Assembly: GCF_036088315.1 (NCBI RefSeq)
Contig: NZ_CP107996.1
Location: 2,863,501 to 2,927,500, forward strand
Origin: Streptomyces sp. NBC_00344
GTDB taxonomy: Bacteria > Actinomycetota > Actinomycetes > Streptomycetales > Streptomycetaceae
Direction of reading: 5' to 3'
DNA: 64,000 bases
Part shown: piece after piece, positions 1-8,810 of the stretch
Layout: each line of letters starts with the position of its first letter
Numbering within the stretch: the first letter of the stretch is position 1
The notes under the pieces: model-generated
Told to the model about the DNA's origin: nothing
The model's database searches: none
The model's input: only the letters and a program-made list of their open reading frames with translations
Translations under genes and position numbers: made by a program

Positions 1-362
1 CTCTGCGGGCGGGCGGGCGGATCATCGCCACGGCATCCATCGCCGGTATCGCCGGAAACACCGGCCAGACCAACTACGCGGCGAGCAAGGCGGGGATCAT
101 CGGGCTGGTACGGGTCCTGGCCACCCGGCTCGCCGATCAGGGCATCACCGTCAACGCCGTGGCTCCCGGCTTCATCGAGACGAAGATGACGGCTGCCGTG
201 CCGTTGTTCATCCGGGAGGCGGGCCGGCGGATGAACTCGCTGGGACAGGGCGGCCTCCCGGTGGACGTGGCCGAGACCACGGCGTGGTTCGCGAATCCCG
301 CGTCGGGCGGGGTCCGGGGACAGGTGGTGCGGGTGTGCGGACAGAGCCTGCTGGGGGCGTGA
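1..362 (+). CDS. fabG: 3-oxoacyl-ACP reductase (FabG-type SDR), 3' part only
   Basis: C-terminal part of a short-chain dehydrogenase/reductase whose start lies left of the window; the reading frame begins at base 3. The visible part carries the serine-containing strand (IIATASIAG), the catalytic Y-x3-K pair (NYAASKAG) and the following N-A-V-A-P-G-F motif that contacts NAD(P)H, all diagnostic of FabG-like 3-oxoacyl reductases. The very short spacing to a MaoC-type dehydratase downstream is the usual actinobacterial arrangement of a reductase plus dehydratase for acyl-CoA/ACP chemistry. The exact substrate cannot be told from the fragment. Confidence 0.9.
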   Translation, partial: LRAGGRIIATASIAGIAGNTGQTNYAASKAGIIGLVRVLATRLADQGITVNAVAPGFIETKMTAAVPLFIREAGRRMNSLGQGGLPVDVAETTAWFANPASGGVRGQVVRVCGQSLLGA

Positions 363-488
363 CCGGGGCCGTACGCCCCCCACCCCCCTCCGACCCGGCC
401 GGCTCGATCCCGCCCGGCTCGGGCCCGCCCGGAACCGGGTGTGAATCCCCCGGCCGCCGGCTCACCCGCCCTACCCCAGGAGGCACCC

Positions 489-1307
489 ATGCCCCACAGC
501 CCGCTCCCGCTCACTCTTGCCCGCGCGGCCCTCGCCTCTCCGCTCCGCCGCCGTCCGACCCCCGAATCGGCGCTCCCCGCGACCCGCCTGACCGCACCCG
601 CGGCCCCGGCCGACCCGGCGCGCCTGGCCGCCTACGCGGAGGTCTGCGGCTGCCCCACGACCGACCCGCTCCCCCTCGCCTATCCGCACGTGCTCGGCTT
701 CCCGCTGGCCATGCGGCTGATGGCCGGCCGGGGCTTCCCGCTGCCGCTGCCGGGACTGGTGCACACCTGGATCGACATCGAGGCCCACCGGCGGCTGCAC
801 CCGACGGACCCGCTGGAACTCACCGTCTACGCGAAGGGGCTGGCCGCGCACCGGCGCGGGACCGAGGTGACGATCGTGACCGAGGCCCGGCTGGAAGGGG
901 AGACGGTGTGGGAATCACGGAGCGGCTATCTGGCCCGCCACCGGGTGGGCGACGCCGGGACACGGCCACCGGCCCGCGACACCGGGCTGCTGCCTGCCAC
1001 CGCCGTGTGGTCACTGCCCGGCGACCTCGGCCGGAGGTACGCGGCCGCGTCCGGCGACCGGAACCCCATTCATCTGCATCCGCTCGGCGCGAAGCTCTTC
1101 GGGTTTCCCCGCACGGTCGCTCACGGGATGTGGACCTTCGCCCGCTGCCTGGCCGAGGCCGACACCGGCGGTCAACCGGCCCGTGCACGAGCCGAGTTCA
1201 GGGCGCCGGTGCTGCTTCCCTGCACGGTCACCCATGCGGCTGGAGGCGGCGCGTTCCAGCTGCGCAGCAAGGACCGGATCCATCTGAGCGGAGAGATCAG
1301 CGGGTAG
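489..1307 (+). CDS. MaoC-like acyl dehydratase (hot-dog fold)
   Basis: 272-residue protein with two hot-dog-type regions. The C-terminal half holds the MaoC hydratase signature: a GDxNPIHxxP-like stretch (SGDRNPIHLHPLGAKLFGF, around residues 188-206) followed by VAHGMW. It likely hydrates or dehydrates enoyl/3-hydroxyacyl thioesters and pairs with the reductase immediately upstream. The ATG at 489 is preferred over an in-frame ATG 48 bases upstream because an AGGAGG-type ribosome binding site lies just before it. The 3' end overlaps the tail of the convergent TetR gene by 11 bases. Confidence 0.85.
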   Translation: MPHSPLPLTLARAALASPLRRRPTPESALPATRLTAPAAPADPARLAAYAEVCGCPTTDPLPLAYPHVLGFPLAMRLMAGRGFPLPLPGLVHTWIDIEAHRRLHPTDPLELTVYAKGLAAHRRGTEVTIVTEARLEGETVWESRSGYLARHRVGDAGTRPPARDTGLLPATAVWSLPGDLGRRYAAASGDRNPIHLHPLGAKLFGFPRTVAHGMWTFARCLAEADTGGQPARARAEFRAPVLLPCTVTHAAGGGAFQLRSKDRIHLSGEISG

Positions 1308-1974
1308 CGGCCGGCGCTCCGCGGCGGAGGGACGGCGACCAGCGCTCGCCGTTCATCAGGTTCTCCAGGCCGGCCCACGCGAAGTTCATCAGCGTCCCCG
1401 CCGCCTCCTTGGCCGAAACGCCAGGGGTGTCGTTCGCCCAGCCGGCCAGCGACTCCGCGGCGCCGACCAGGGCCTGGGCGAGGCCGGCCACGTCGCGGTC
1501 CGGCAGGGCCGGGTCGTGGTGCGCCTCACGGGCCGCTTCACCGATCAGACCGGTCACGAACTTCGTGATCTCCTCGCGCATGACGCCCACTTCGGCCGCG
1601 AACGGCTCACCGTGCGTGCGCGCCTGCCGGTGCAGCACATTCCAGCCGTCGGGGTGCCCCGCGGTGTGCTCGAAGAACGCCCTGAGTCCGTGCCAGAGTT
1701 GCTGGTCGGCCGGCACTCCGGACTCGACACCGGCCTGCACCGCGTCGACCAGCGACTGGGCCTCACGCCGGATGCAGGCGGTGAAGAGGTCTTCCTTGGA
1801 GTTCAGGTACAGGTAGACCAAGGGCTTGGACACACCGGCCAGTTCGGCGATCTCGTCCATCGAGGCGGCCCGGTAGCCACGCTGCCCGAAGGTCCGCACA
1901 GCAGCATCCAGCATCTGCTGCTCACGTACGGCGCGAGGCATCCGTTTGGCCTTGGCTGCCTTGACTGCACCCAC
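1297..1974 (-). CDS. TetR/AcrR family transcriptional regulator
   Basis: About 225 residues. The N-terminal helix-turn-helix is clear (MLDAAVRTFGQRGYRAASMDEI, then AGVSKPLVYLYLNSKEDLF), followed by a helical ligand-binding domain. GTG at 1974 is chosen because a GGAAGGGA ribosome binding site precedes it; an in-frame ATG at 2034 would add 20 residues. It is convergent with the FabG/MaoC genes and may control them, but no operator was identified. The ligand is unknown. Confidence 0.85.
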   Translation of the reverse strand: MGAVKAAKAKRMPRAVREQQMLDAAVRTFGQRGYRAASMDEIAELAGVSKPLVYLYLNSKEDLFTACIRREAQSLVDAVQAGVESGVPADQQLWHGLRAFFEHTAGHPDGWNVLHRQARTHGEPFAAEVGVMREEITKFVTGLIGEAAREAHHDPALPDRDVAGLAQALVGAAESLAGWANDTPGVSAKEAAGTLMNFAWAGLENLMNGERWSPSLRRGAPAATR

Positions 1975-2081
1975 CTGAGAGGTCCCTTCCGCCGGTCGGT
2001 CGTACTCATCGGCAAGAGTACGGCTCCCGCCCATGCCGTTCGCACGGAGCCGGGACGGTGGCGCGAAGTGTGCGACCGGAC

Positions 2082-2378
2082 CTACTGGGTGATGCCGTCC
2101 TCCTGGGTACGGCTGGCCTCCAGCTTGGCCTTCGCGCGGTCGACCCTGCCGACCAGCTGCTGGGACATCTGATCCCGCTGGTTGCGCAGCAGCACGAAGC
2201 TGAGCGGGGCGGAGATCACCAGCGCGAGCAGGATGGTCCAGATGAAGTTGGATCCGCCGAGGCCCTTGGGCAGCACACCGAAGTGGATGAGCAGTGCGAC
2301 AAAGACGAGGGACCCCATGAAGATGCCGATCCGCATCGCGGTGTAACGAATCGTGGCGCCCGGCTTGGCTACAGACAC
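2082..2378 (-). CDS. DUF4229 small membrane protein
   Basis: 98 residues with two transmembrane helices (roughly residues 17-35 and 45-63) and a charged cytoplasmic tail (QRDQMSQQLVGRVDRAKAKLEA). This layout matches the actinobacterial DUF4229 family of unknown function. GTG start at 2378 with an AAAGG ribosome binding site upstream. It sits alone between a TetR gene and a GNAT gene on the same strand. Function unknown. Confidence 0.8.
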   Translation of the reverse strand: MSVAKPGATIRYTAMRIGIFMGSLVFVALLIHFGVLPKGLGGSNFIWTILLALVISAPLSFVLLRNQRDQMSQQLVGRVDRAKAKLEASRTQEDGITQ

Positions 2379-2449
2379 GGCTGAGGCCTTTCTCTTCGTG
2401 TGCTCGGCATCGGATCCTGTCCGACAAGTGAAGCACGCCCCACTTGTGA

Positions 2450-2974
2450 TCAGCTCAGCGGGAGCAGCATCGTGATGTCGTCCCGGTCGTCACCTGGGGC
2501 GACGCGGATCGCGTCGGGCACCCGGCCCACTTCCTTGTAACCGCAGGACGCGTAGAAGCGGTCCACGCCGGTGCCGCCCCGGCAGGTCAGCCGGACCGCC
2601 TCGATACCGCCGATCGAACGGGCCGCACCGGCCGCGGCGGCCATCAGATCGCGGCCGTAGCCCTTGCCCTGGTGGGACGGGTGGACCATCACCGTGTACA
2701 GCCAGAGCCAGTGCCGCATCAGGCGGTGGGTGTTGTGCATCAGGAAAGCGGTCGCCGCGACCGTGCCGTCGTCCTCCCGTCCGACCAGCAGCCGGGTACG
2801 GCCATCGGCCATCGACGCCAGGTGCTTGACCAGCTCGGGGCGTACGTCGTCCGGCGTGACCGGCGGTATGAAGCCGACGGCGCCGCCCGCGTTCGTCACA
2901 TCTGTCCAGAGCGCGACGACACCGTCCCGCAGGGCCGGGTCCATCGGCGGGTCGAGCTGAAACGTGAGGCTCAT
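2450..2974 (-). CDS. GNAT family N-acetyltransferase
   Basis: 174 residues. The acetyl-CoA binding motif A is visible (VMVHPSHQGKGYGRDLMAAA, around residues 95-115), with the following strand RLTCRGG and a C-terminal FYASCGYKEVGR typical of GNAT motif B. It transfers an acetyl group to an unidentified amine. ATG start at 2974. It follows a hairpin terminator on the same strand, so it is probably transcribed separately from mqnE. Confidence 0.85.
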   Translation of the reverse strand: MSLTFQLDPPMDPALRDGVVALWTDVTNAGGAVGFIPPVTPDDVRPELVKHLASMADGRTRLLVGREDDGTVAATAFLMHNTHRLMRHWLWLYTVMVHPSHQGKGYGRDLMAAAAGAARSIGGIEAVRLTCRGGTGVDRFYASCGYKEVGRVPDAIRVAPGDDRDDITMLLPLS

Positions 2975-2995
2975 GAATCCAGCGTAGAAAGGGGC

Positions 2996-3021
2996 GGAGC
3001 CCCGGCGGTGACCGGGGCTCC
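2996..3021 (-). terminator. Hairpin terminator downstream of mqnE
   Basis: Perfect 10-bp stem GGAGCCCCGG / CCGGGGCTCC with a 6-base loop, located 50 bases past the mqnE stop and before the next minus-strand gene. There is no U-tract, as is common in Streptomyces. Confidence 0.6.
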
Positions 3022-3070
3022 GGACCGGCTGCGTGCCGGGGGCCTGCGCCGGGGATCCCCGGCGGCGGCC

Positions 3071-4249
3071 TCAGAAGCGCATCAGCTGAGGCGATTCCCT
3101 GCGGTCCGCGTCCGGGCCCTCGTACTCGCGGATGATCTCGTAGCGCGTGTTGCGCTCGACCGGGCGGAAGCCCGCGTCGCGGATCAGCTCGAGCAGGTCC
3201 TCGCGGCCCAGTTTGTTCGGCGTCCCGTAGTTGTCGGCGTCATGCGTGATCTTGTACTCGACGACCGAGCCGTCCATGTCGTCGGCGCCGTGCTGCAGGG
3301 CGAGCTGCGATGTCTGCACACCGTGCATCACCCAGAAGACCTTGACGTGCGGGACGTTGTCGAAGAGCAGCCGCGAGACCGCGAAGGTCTTCAGCGCCTC
3401 GGCGCCGGTCGCCATCGTCGTCCGCGCCTGAAGCCTGTTGCGGACCTTGCCGTCCTTCATGTCCACGAAGTCGTGCTGGTAGCGCAGCGGGATGAAGACC
3501 TGGAAACCACCGGTCTCGTCCTGCAGCTCACGCAGCCGCAGCACATGGTCCACCCGGTGGCGCGGCTCCTCGATGTGGCCGTACAGCATCGTCGCCGGGG
3601 TCTTCAGACCCTTCTCGTGCGCGAGGCGGTGGATGCGCGACCAGTCCTCCCAGTGGGTCCGGTGATCGACGATGTGCTGCCGGACCTCCCAGTCGAAGAT
3701 CTCGGCGCCGCCACCGGTGAGCGACTCCAGACCGGCCTCGATCAGTTCGTCGAGGATCTCGGACGCGGTGAGCCCGGAGATCGTCTCGAAGTGATGGATC
3801 TCGGTGGCGGTGAACGCCTTCAGCGCGACCTGCGGGAGGGCCTCCTTGAGCGCGCTGAGCGAACGGGGGTAGTAGCGCCACGGCAGCGTCGGGTGCAGCC
3901 CGTTGACGATGTGCAGCTCGGTGAGGTTCTCGCCCTCCATCGCCTGGGCGAGGCGGACGGCCTCCTCGATGCGCATCGTGTACGCGTCCTTCTCGCCCGG
4001 CTTGCGCTGGAACGAGCAGTAGGCGCACGAGGCGGTGCACACATTGGTCATGTTGAGGTGGCGGTTGACGTTGAAGTGAACGACGTCACCGTTCTTGCGG
4101 GTACGCACCTCATGGGCCAGACCGCCCAGCCAGGCCAGGTCGTCACTCTCGTAGAGGGCGATCCCGTCCTCACGGCTCAGCCGCTCACCGGCCCTGACCT
4201 TCTGCTCAAGCTCGCGCTTGAAGCCGACATCGTCGACAGATGCAGTCAT
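3071..4249 (-). CDS. mqnE: Aminofutalosine synthase MqnE
   Basis: 392-residue radical SAM enzyme of the futalosine route to menaquinone. It joins S-adenosylmethionine with 3-[(1-carboxyvinyl)oxy]benzoate to give aminofutalosine. The [4Fe-4S] cysteines are visible as C-x3-C-x2-C at residues 71, 75 and 78 (NVCTASCAYCSF). Sequence along the whole length fits MqnE rather than the related MqnC. ATG at 4249 is chosen; further upstream the frame runs into low-complexity sequence. The other menaquinone genes mqnM, mqnP and mqnL follow a few kb away on the same strand (SCO4494 in S. coelicolor, from memory). Confidence 0.93.
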   Translation of the reverse strand: MTASVDDVGFKRELEQKVRAGERLSREDGIALYESDDLAWLGGLAHEVRTRKNGDVVHFNVNRHLNMTNVCTASCAYCSFQRKPGEKDAYTMRIEEAVRLAQAMEGENLTELHIVNGLHPTLPWRYYPRSLSALKEALPQVALKAFTATEIHHFETISGLTASEILDELIEAGLESLTGGGAEIFDWEVRQHIVDHRTHWEDWSRIHRLAHEKGLKTPATMLYGHIEEPRHRVDHVLRLRELQDETGGFQVFIPLRYQHDFVDMKDGKVRNRLQARTTMATGAEALKTFAVSRLLFDNVPHVKVFWVMHGVQTSQLALQHGADDMDGSVVEYKITHDADNYGTPNKLGREDLLELIRDAGFRPVERNTRYEIIREYEGPDADRRESPQLMRF

Positions 4250-4343
4250 GTGGCGGCCGCCTCCCAATTCAGTACGTACAAACCCAGCCAACCGTACGCC
4301 GCCCCCGCCCGCCGGGCGGGGGGACCCCCTGTGACGCCACGCG

Positions 4344-4817
4344 TCACCCTTCGTCCGGCAGGTCGCCCACCCGGTTCTCCCACTTGGTCGAGAGCACGAT
4401 GGTGGTGCGGGTCCGCGAGACGCCCTTGGTGCCGCTGAGCCGCCGGATCGTGCGCTCCAGGCCGTCCACGTCACCGACCCTGACCTTGAGCATGTACGAG
4501 TCGTCGCCCGCGATGAACCAGGCGTCCTCGATCTCGGCGAGGTCCTTCAGCCGGTGTGCCACGTCCTCGTGGTCCGCTGCGTCGGAGAGCGAGATGCCGA
4601 TGAGTGCGGTCACCCCGAGGCCGAGCGACTTCGCATCGACGGTGGCGCGGTAGCCCGTGATGACTCCGGCCGTCTCGAGCCTGTTGATGCGGTCGGTGAC
4701 GCTGGGGCCGGAGAGCCCCACGAGCCTGCCGAGCTCGGCGTAGGAGGCCCGGCCGTTCTCTCGAAGCGCCTGGATGAGCTGCCTGTCCACCGCGTCCATA
4801 GGGATGAAGCCTTCCAT
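4344..4817 (-). CDS. Lrp/AsnC family transcriptional regulator
   Basis: 157 residues. N-terminal AsnC-type winged HTH (MDAVDRQLIQALRENGRASYAELGRLVGLS, then GPSVTDRINRLE) followed by the RAM ligand-binding domain. The start may be ATG 4817 or the internal ATG at 4799, which begins the conserved MDAVDRQLI. It lies directly upstream of mqnE on the same strand and may regulate it, itself, or the divergent 40-residue gene; this is inferred from position only. Confidence 0.88.
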   Translation of the reverse strand: MEGFIPMDAVDRQLIQALRENGRASYAELGRLVGLSGPSVTDRINRLETAGVITGYRATVDAKSLGLGVTALIGISLSDAADHEDVAHRLKDLAEIEDAWFIAGDDSYMLKVRVGDVDGLERTIRRLSGTKGVSRTRTTIVLSTKWENRVGDLPDEG

Positions 4818-4836
4818 TATTCAGCGATAACGCGAG

Positions 4837-4877
4837 TCTAAGTGTAGAATCTAAGGCGTGCAGGGAAAAAACCCTGC
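4837..4877 (+). promoter_or_regulatory. Promoter and leader hairpin of the 40-residue gene
   Basis: The Lrp/short-ORF intergenic region has a TAGAAT -10-like hexamer (4845-4850) flanked by a direct repeat of TCTAAG at 4837-4842 and 4850-4855, spaced 13 bases. Just downstream is a small hairpin, GCAGGG-A6-CCCTGC (4860-4877), in the leader. The repeat could be an Lrp-type operator; that is a guess from position and spacing. Confidence 0.4.
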
Positions 4878-4905
4878 GAATCTTTCATCAGGAGTGGATT
4901 TCACC

Positions 4906-5028
4906 GTGTACACGATCGAGATGGCCTACGCCCGCATGCGTGAGCTGCAGGACCTGGCCAACCGTTCGCGTGACCACCGGCCCGCGCCCGCCGAGCGCCG
5001 CACCGGGCGCCACGCCAAGAAGCGCTGA
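4906..5028 (+). CDS. Conserved 40-residue basic protein
   Basis: A short GTG-initiated gene encoding 40 residues. It begins MYTIEMAYARMRELQDLANR and ends in a strongly basic tail with GRHAKKR. A CAGGAG ribosome binding site sits upstream, the third codon positions are almost all G or C, and it has its own promoter-like region and leader hairpin, so coding is likely. No known domain; an N-terminal amphipathic helix plus a basic disordered tail is the visible architecture. It is the only plus-strand gene within the menaquinone cluster. Function unknown. Confidence 0.7.
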   Translation: MYTIEMAYARMRELQDLANRSRDHRPAPAERRTGRHAKKR

Positions 5029-5065
5029 CCCGGCCGGTCCGCCGGCGCTGCGGCAGGCAGCATCA

Positions 5066-5087
5066 GCCCCGGGCCACCACCCGGGGC
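5066..5087. terminator. Bidirectional hairpin between convergent genes
   Basis: GCCCCGGG-CCACCA-CCCGGGGC, a perfect 8-bp stem lying between the stop of the 40-residue gene and the end of mqnM on the other strand. Confidence 0.5.
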
Positions 5088-5091
5088 GTCA

Positions 5092-5787
5092 CTAGTCCGT
5101 ACGGGAGCCACCAAGCTCCCCCTTCCAGCGGCGGTACAGCTGATGCGGCACCCCCGCCGCGTCCAGCACCCGCCCCGCGACGAAATCCACCAGATCCTGG
5201 ATATGCGTCGCTCCCGCGTAGAACGCCGGAGAGGCGGGCAGCACCACAGCGCCCGCCTCGTCCAGGGTCACCAGATGCCTGAGCGTCGACGCGTTCAGCG
5301 GGGTCTCCCGCACCGCGACCACCAGCCGGCGCCGCTCCTTGAGCGTCACGCTCGCCGCCCGCTGCAGCAGATCCTTCGAGAGCCCCAGCGCCACTCCGGC
5401 CACACACGCCGTGGACGCCGGCACGATCAGCATGCCCTTGACGGGATACGAGCCGGACGAGGGTCCGGCAGCCAGATCCCCGGCGGCCCAGTGCCGCACC
5501 GCGCCTCGCACGCGTTCGCCGCCGACCGTGAAGGTTCCCGGCTTCCCGTCCGCGCCCCTGGCGAGCCAGGTCCGCAGGTCCGTCTCCCAGTGCGCGTCCC
5601 TGAAGGCGATCCCGGTCTCGTCGAGGAGCGTCAGCCGCGAGGCCCTGCTGACCACCAGGTCCACGTCCTCGCCCGCGTCCAGCAGGCCGCGCAGCACCGC
5701 TGCCGCGTACGGCGTGCCGGACGCGCCCGAGACTCCGACGACCCAGGGTCGCCGGGGCTGCTGACTGTGTACGTGTCCGTGCTCCAC
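5092..5787 (-). CDS. mqnM: Flavin prenyltransferase (UbiX family, MqnM-type)
   Basis: About 231 residues of the UbiX/Pad1 family, which make the prenylated FMN cofactor used by UbiD-type decarboxylases. The FMN-binding start VVGVSGASGTPYAAAVL and the later MLIVPASTACVAGVALGLS and ERRRLVVAVRETPLN motifs are all present. It supplies cofactor for the UbiD-like MqnL encoded nearby. The start is uncertain: GTG 5787 gives a short N-terminal extension; a second GTG lies 15 bases further in. Confidence 0.88.
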   Translation of the reverse strand: MEHGHVHSQQPRRPWVVGVSGASGTPYAAAVLRGLLDAGEDVDLVVSRASRLTLLDETGIAFRDAHWETDLRTWLARGADGKPGTFTVGGERVRGAVRHWAAGDLAAGPSSGSYPVKGMLIVPASTACVAGVALGLSKDLLQRAASVTLKERRRLVVAVRETPLNASTLRHLVTLDEAGAVVLPASPAFYAGATHIQDLVDFVAGRVLDAAGVPHQLYRRWKGELGGSRTD

Positions 5788-5904
5788 GTATCCGAGCCTA
5801 TCCGGCGGCCCCGGACCGGCAGGGAGCCAGGTTGGCCCGGCCGCGGACGGCACCCGCCCGGTGCCCGGCTCCGCGGCCGTCGCACGTCCCGGGCAGGTCC
5901 GCGC

Positions 5905-6828
5905 TCAGACGGTCAGTCCCCGCACCAGCAGGTCCAGCAGGGCGCACACGAACAGCGCGATCCCGATGAATCCGTTGACCGAGAAGAAGGCCCGGTTCAG
6001 CCGGGACAGATCGTGCGGCTTCACGACGTTGTGCTCGTAGACGAAGGCCGCCGCGACGATCACCAGGCCGATCCAGAAGAACGCTCCGGCGCCGGTAGCC
6101 AGCGCGTACCAGACCAGCAGCGCGGTCGTCACCGCATGGCAGGCGCGGGCACCGTACAGCGCCGCCGGGATACCGAAACGGGCCGGCACGGACAGCACAC
6201 CGTGCGCGCGGTCCGCCTGGACGTCCTGGCAGCCGAAGATCAGGTCGAAGCCGCCGATCCAGACGCCGACCGCGAGACCGAGGATGACCGCGTCCCACGA
6301 CCACGCGCCGGTGATGGCGATCCAGGCACCGACCGGCCCGATCGCCTGCGCCAGACCGAGGATGGCGTGCGGGAAGTTGGTGAACCGCTTCCCGTACGGA
6401 TAGACCACCATCGGGATCACCGCGATGGGGGCCAGCGCCAGACAGAGCATGTTCAGCGCGGCCGCGGCACCCAGGAAGACCACCACGGCAACCAGCGCCC
6501 CGGTCCACGCCGACCGCACCGAGACCGCACCGGTCACCAGCTCCCGGGTCGCGGTACGCGGGTTCCGGGCGTCGATCTCACGGTCGATGATCCGGTTGCA
6601 GGCCATCGCGAAGGTACGCAGCCCGACCATGGCGAGAGTGACCAGGAGCAGCCGCCCCCAATGGATGTTGCCGTCGAGCCGGTACATCGCGGTCAGCGCG
6701 GCGATGTAGGCGAAGGGCAGCGCGAAGACCGAGTGCTCGATCATCACCAGCCGCAGAAAGGCCTTGACCTTGCCCGGTGGTGCGGGTTGGGGTCCGAAGA
6801 GATCCGGCGTTACTGAATCGGCGCTCAC
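5905..6828 (-). CDS. mqnP: Menaquinone biosynthesis prenyltransferase MqnP (UbiA family)
   Basis: 307-residue integral membrane prenyltransferase that attaches the polyprenyl chain to the 1,4-dihydroxy-6-naphthoate precursor. The two Asp-rich UbiA motifs are visible: NRIIDREIDARNPRTATREL, and DVQADRAHG near the middle. Seven to nine hydrophobic segments. GTG start at 6828 overlaps the mqnL stop in a GTGA arrangement, so the two are translationally coupled. Downstream is mqnM. Confidence 0.92.
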   Translation of the reverse strand: MSADSVTPDLFGPQPAPPGKVKAFLRLVMIEHSVFALPFAYIAALTAMYRLDGNIHWGRLLLVTLAMVGLRTFAMACNRIIDREIDARNPRTATRELVTGAVSVRSAWTGALVAVVVFLGAAAALNMLCLALAPIAVIPMVVYPYGKRFTNFPHAILGLAQAIGPVGAWIAITGAWSWDAVILGLAVGVWIGGFDLIFGCQDVQADRAHGVLSVPARFGIPAALYGARACHAVTTALLVWYALATGAGAFFWIGLVIVAAAFVYEHNVVKPHDLSRLNRAFFSVNGFIGIALFVCALLDLLVRGLTV

Positions 6829-8285
6829 GAAAGCCCGTACTCCTTCCAACGGCGGTCGACCTTCGCCGCCGTCCGCGGGTCCGACTCGACCATCTGCGGC
6901 CAGCCGCCGTCCCGCGTGTAGCCCTCCTCGGGCCATTTCCCGGTTGCGTCGATCCCTGCCTTGCCGCCCCAGAACTGCTGGTAGGAGGCATGGTCCAGAT
7001 GGTCGACGGGCCCCTCGGCGACCGTGAGGTCGCGCGCGTAGTCCGTGTTGCCGAGGGCCCGCCAGGAGACCTCGTGCAGATCGTGCACATCGCAGTCGGC
7101 GTCCACGACCACGATCAATTTGGTCAGCGACATCATGTGAGCGCCCCAGACGGCGTGCATCACCTTCTGGGCGTGCTTCGGGTACTTCTTGTCGATCGAG
7201 ACGATCGCGCAGTTGTGGAAGCCGCCCGACTCGGGGAGGTGGTAGTCCACGATGTCCGGAATGATGATCTTGAGCAACGGCAGGAAGAAACGTTCCGTGG
7301 CACGGCCCAGCGGGCCGTCCTCCGTCGGCGGACGGCCGACGACGATCGACTGGAGCAGCGGGCGTTCCCGCATGGTGACGCAGTCGATCGTGAGCGCGGG
7401 GAATGGTTCCTGCGGCGTGTAGAAGCCGGTGTGATCGCCGAAGGGGCCCTCGGGGAGGGTCCTGCCGGGTTCGAGCCAGCCCTCGATCACGACCTCTGCC
7501 TGGGCGGGGACCTGGAGCGGGACCGTCTTGCAGTCGACCATCTCGATCCGCTTGCCCTGCACGAAGCCGGCGAAGAGGTACTCGTCGATGTCCTCGGGAA
7601 GCGGGGCGGTGGAGGCATAGGTCACCGCGGGAGGCGCCCCGAAGGCGATGGCCACCGGCAGCCGCTCGCCCCTGGCGGCCGCCACCGCGTAGTGGTTGCG
7701 GCTGTCCTTGTGGATCTGCCAGTGCATGCCGACGGTGCGCTTGTCGTGACGCTGGAGACGGTAGAGGCCGAGGTTGCGGATCCCGGTCTCCGGGTGCTTG
7801 GTGTGCGTGAGGCCCAGATTGAAGAAGGAGCCGCCGTCCTCCGGCCAGGTGAAGAGGGCCGGGAGCCGGTCCAGGTCCACGTCGTCGCCGGTGAGGACCA
7901 CCTCGTGGACGGGGGCGGCATCGGACTTCACCTTCTTCGGCGGTACGTGCACCATCGTGCCCAGCTTGCCGAAGGCTTCCCGTACGCCGACGAAGCCCTG
8001 CGGCAGTTCCGGCCTGAGCAGGCCGCCGATCCGGCCACTGATCTCGTCGTATGACGTCAGGCCGAGCGCCTTGAGCAGCCGGCGGTCGGTGCCGAAGACA
8101 TTCATCGCCAGGGGCATCGAGGACCCCTTGACGTTTTCGAAGAGCAGCGCGGGGCCGCCGGCCTTGTTGACGCGGTCGACGATCTCCCCGACCTCGAGGT
8201 AGGGGTCGACTTCTGCCTTGATGCGCTTGAGGTCGCCGTCGCGCTCCAGCGCCCTGAGCAGCGAGCGAAGATCGTCGTAAGCCAT
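6825..8285 (-). CDS. mqnL: UbiD-family decarboxylase MqnL
   Basis: 486-residue UbiD-type prenyl-FMN-dependent decarboxylase acting on the naphthoate intermediate of the futalosine pathway. Typical UbiD blocks are visible: MAYDDLRSLLRALERDGDL at the N terminus, LGLYRLQRHDKRTVGMHWQ, and EGPFGDHTGFYTP (E and D of the active site). ATG at 8285 starts the conserved N terminus. First gene of the mqnL-mqnP-mqnM set on the minus strand; the GTGA overlap with mqnP indicates a single operon. Confidence 0.92.
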   Translation of the reverse strand: MAYDDLRSLLRALERDGDLKRIKAEVDPYLEVGEIVDRVNKAGGPALLFENVKGSSMPLAMNVFGTDRRLLKALGLTSYDEISGRIGGLLRPELPQGFVGVREAFGKLGTMVHVPPKKVKSDAAPVHEVVLTGDDVDLDRLPALFTWPEDGGSFFNLGLTHTKHPETGIRNLGLYRLQRHDKRTVGMHWQIHKDSRNHYAVAAARGERLPVAIAFGAPPAVTYASTAPLPEDIDEYLFAGFVQGKRIEMVDCKTVPLQVPAQAEVVIEGWLEPGRTLPEGPFGDHTGFYTPQEPFPALTIDCVTMRERPLLQSIVVGRPPTEDGPLGRATERFFLPLLKIIIPDIVDYHLPESGGFHNCAIVSIDKKYPKHAQKVMHAVWGAHMMSLTKLIVVVDADCDVHDLHEVSWRALGNTDYARDLTVAEGPVDHLDHASYQQFWGGKAGIDATGKWPEEGYTRDGGWPQMVESDPRTAAKVDRRWKEYGLS

Positions 8286-8426
8286 GCCGTCCAGTCTGTC
8301 ATCCTCGCGCGGAGGACCGGCCGGGAGCCTTGTCCTCACACCTGGGAGGCGCCCGACCGCTAACCTGTGCGCGTCATCGGGCGCGCCCGCGCGCCCCGTC
8401 ACCGCCCCCGGGGGGAACGTTCGACC

Positions 8427-8810
8427 ATGCTCAGGTATCTGCCGTTTCTGCTGGTCCTGGCGCTCTGGATCTACGCCTTCATCGACTGCCTGAACACCCC
8501 TGAGGAAGAGGTCCGCGGCCTGCCGAAGGTGGTGTGGGTCATCATCATCCTGCTCTTCGGCGAGGTACTGGTCGGGCCGGTCGCCTGGCTGGTGGCCGGC
8601 CGCAACCGGCGCGGCGCCGGCCGGGGTTCGGCCCCGTCGCAGTGGCACCGGAACCAGCGGACCACCTGGACGGCGCCGGACGACAACCCCGAGTTCCTCA
8701 GGACCCTCAGGGAAGAGAACACCAAGGACGAGACCATGCTCAGGGACTGGGAGGCGGATCTGCGCCGCCGCGAGGACGAACTGCGACGCCGCAGCGAGGA
8801 CGAGGCCTGA
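8427..8810 (+). CDS. PLDc_N-type membrane protein
   Basis: 127 residues. Two transmembrane helices near the N terminus (LRYLPFLLVLALWIYAFIDC and VVWVIIILLFGEVLVGPVAW) are followed by a charged tail with a predicted coiled coil (MLRDWEADLRRREDELRRR). This is the phospholipase-D-nuclease N-terminal (PLDc_N) type of membrane anchor, without any nuclease domain. ATG at 8427 follows a GGGGGAA ribosome binding site. Its stop overlaps the start of the deaminase gene (TGATG), so the two are co-translated. Function unknown. Confidence 0.82.
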   Translation: MLRYLPFLLVLALWIYAFIDCLNTPEEEVRGLPKVVWVIIILLFGEVLVGPVAWLVAGRNRRGAGRGSAPSQWHRNQRTTWTAPDDNPEFLRTLREENTKDETMLRDWEADLRRREDELRRRSEDEA

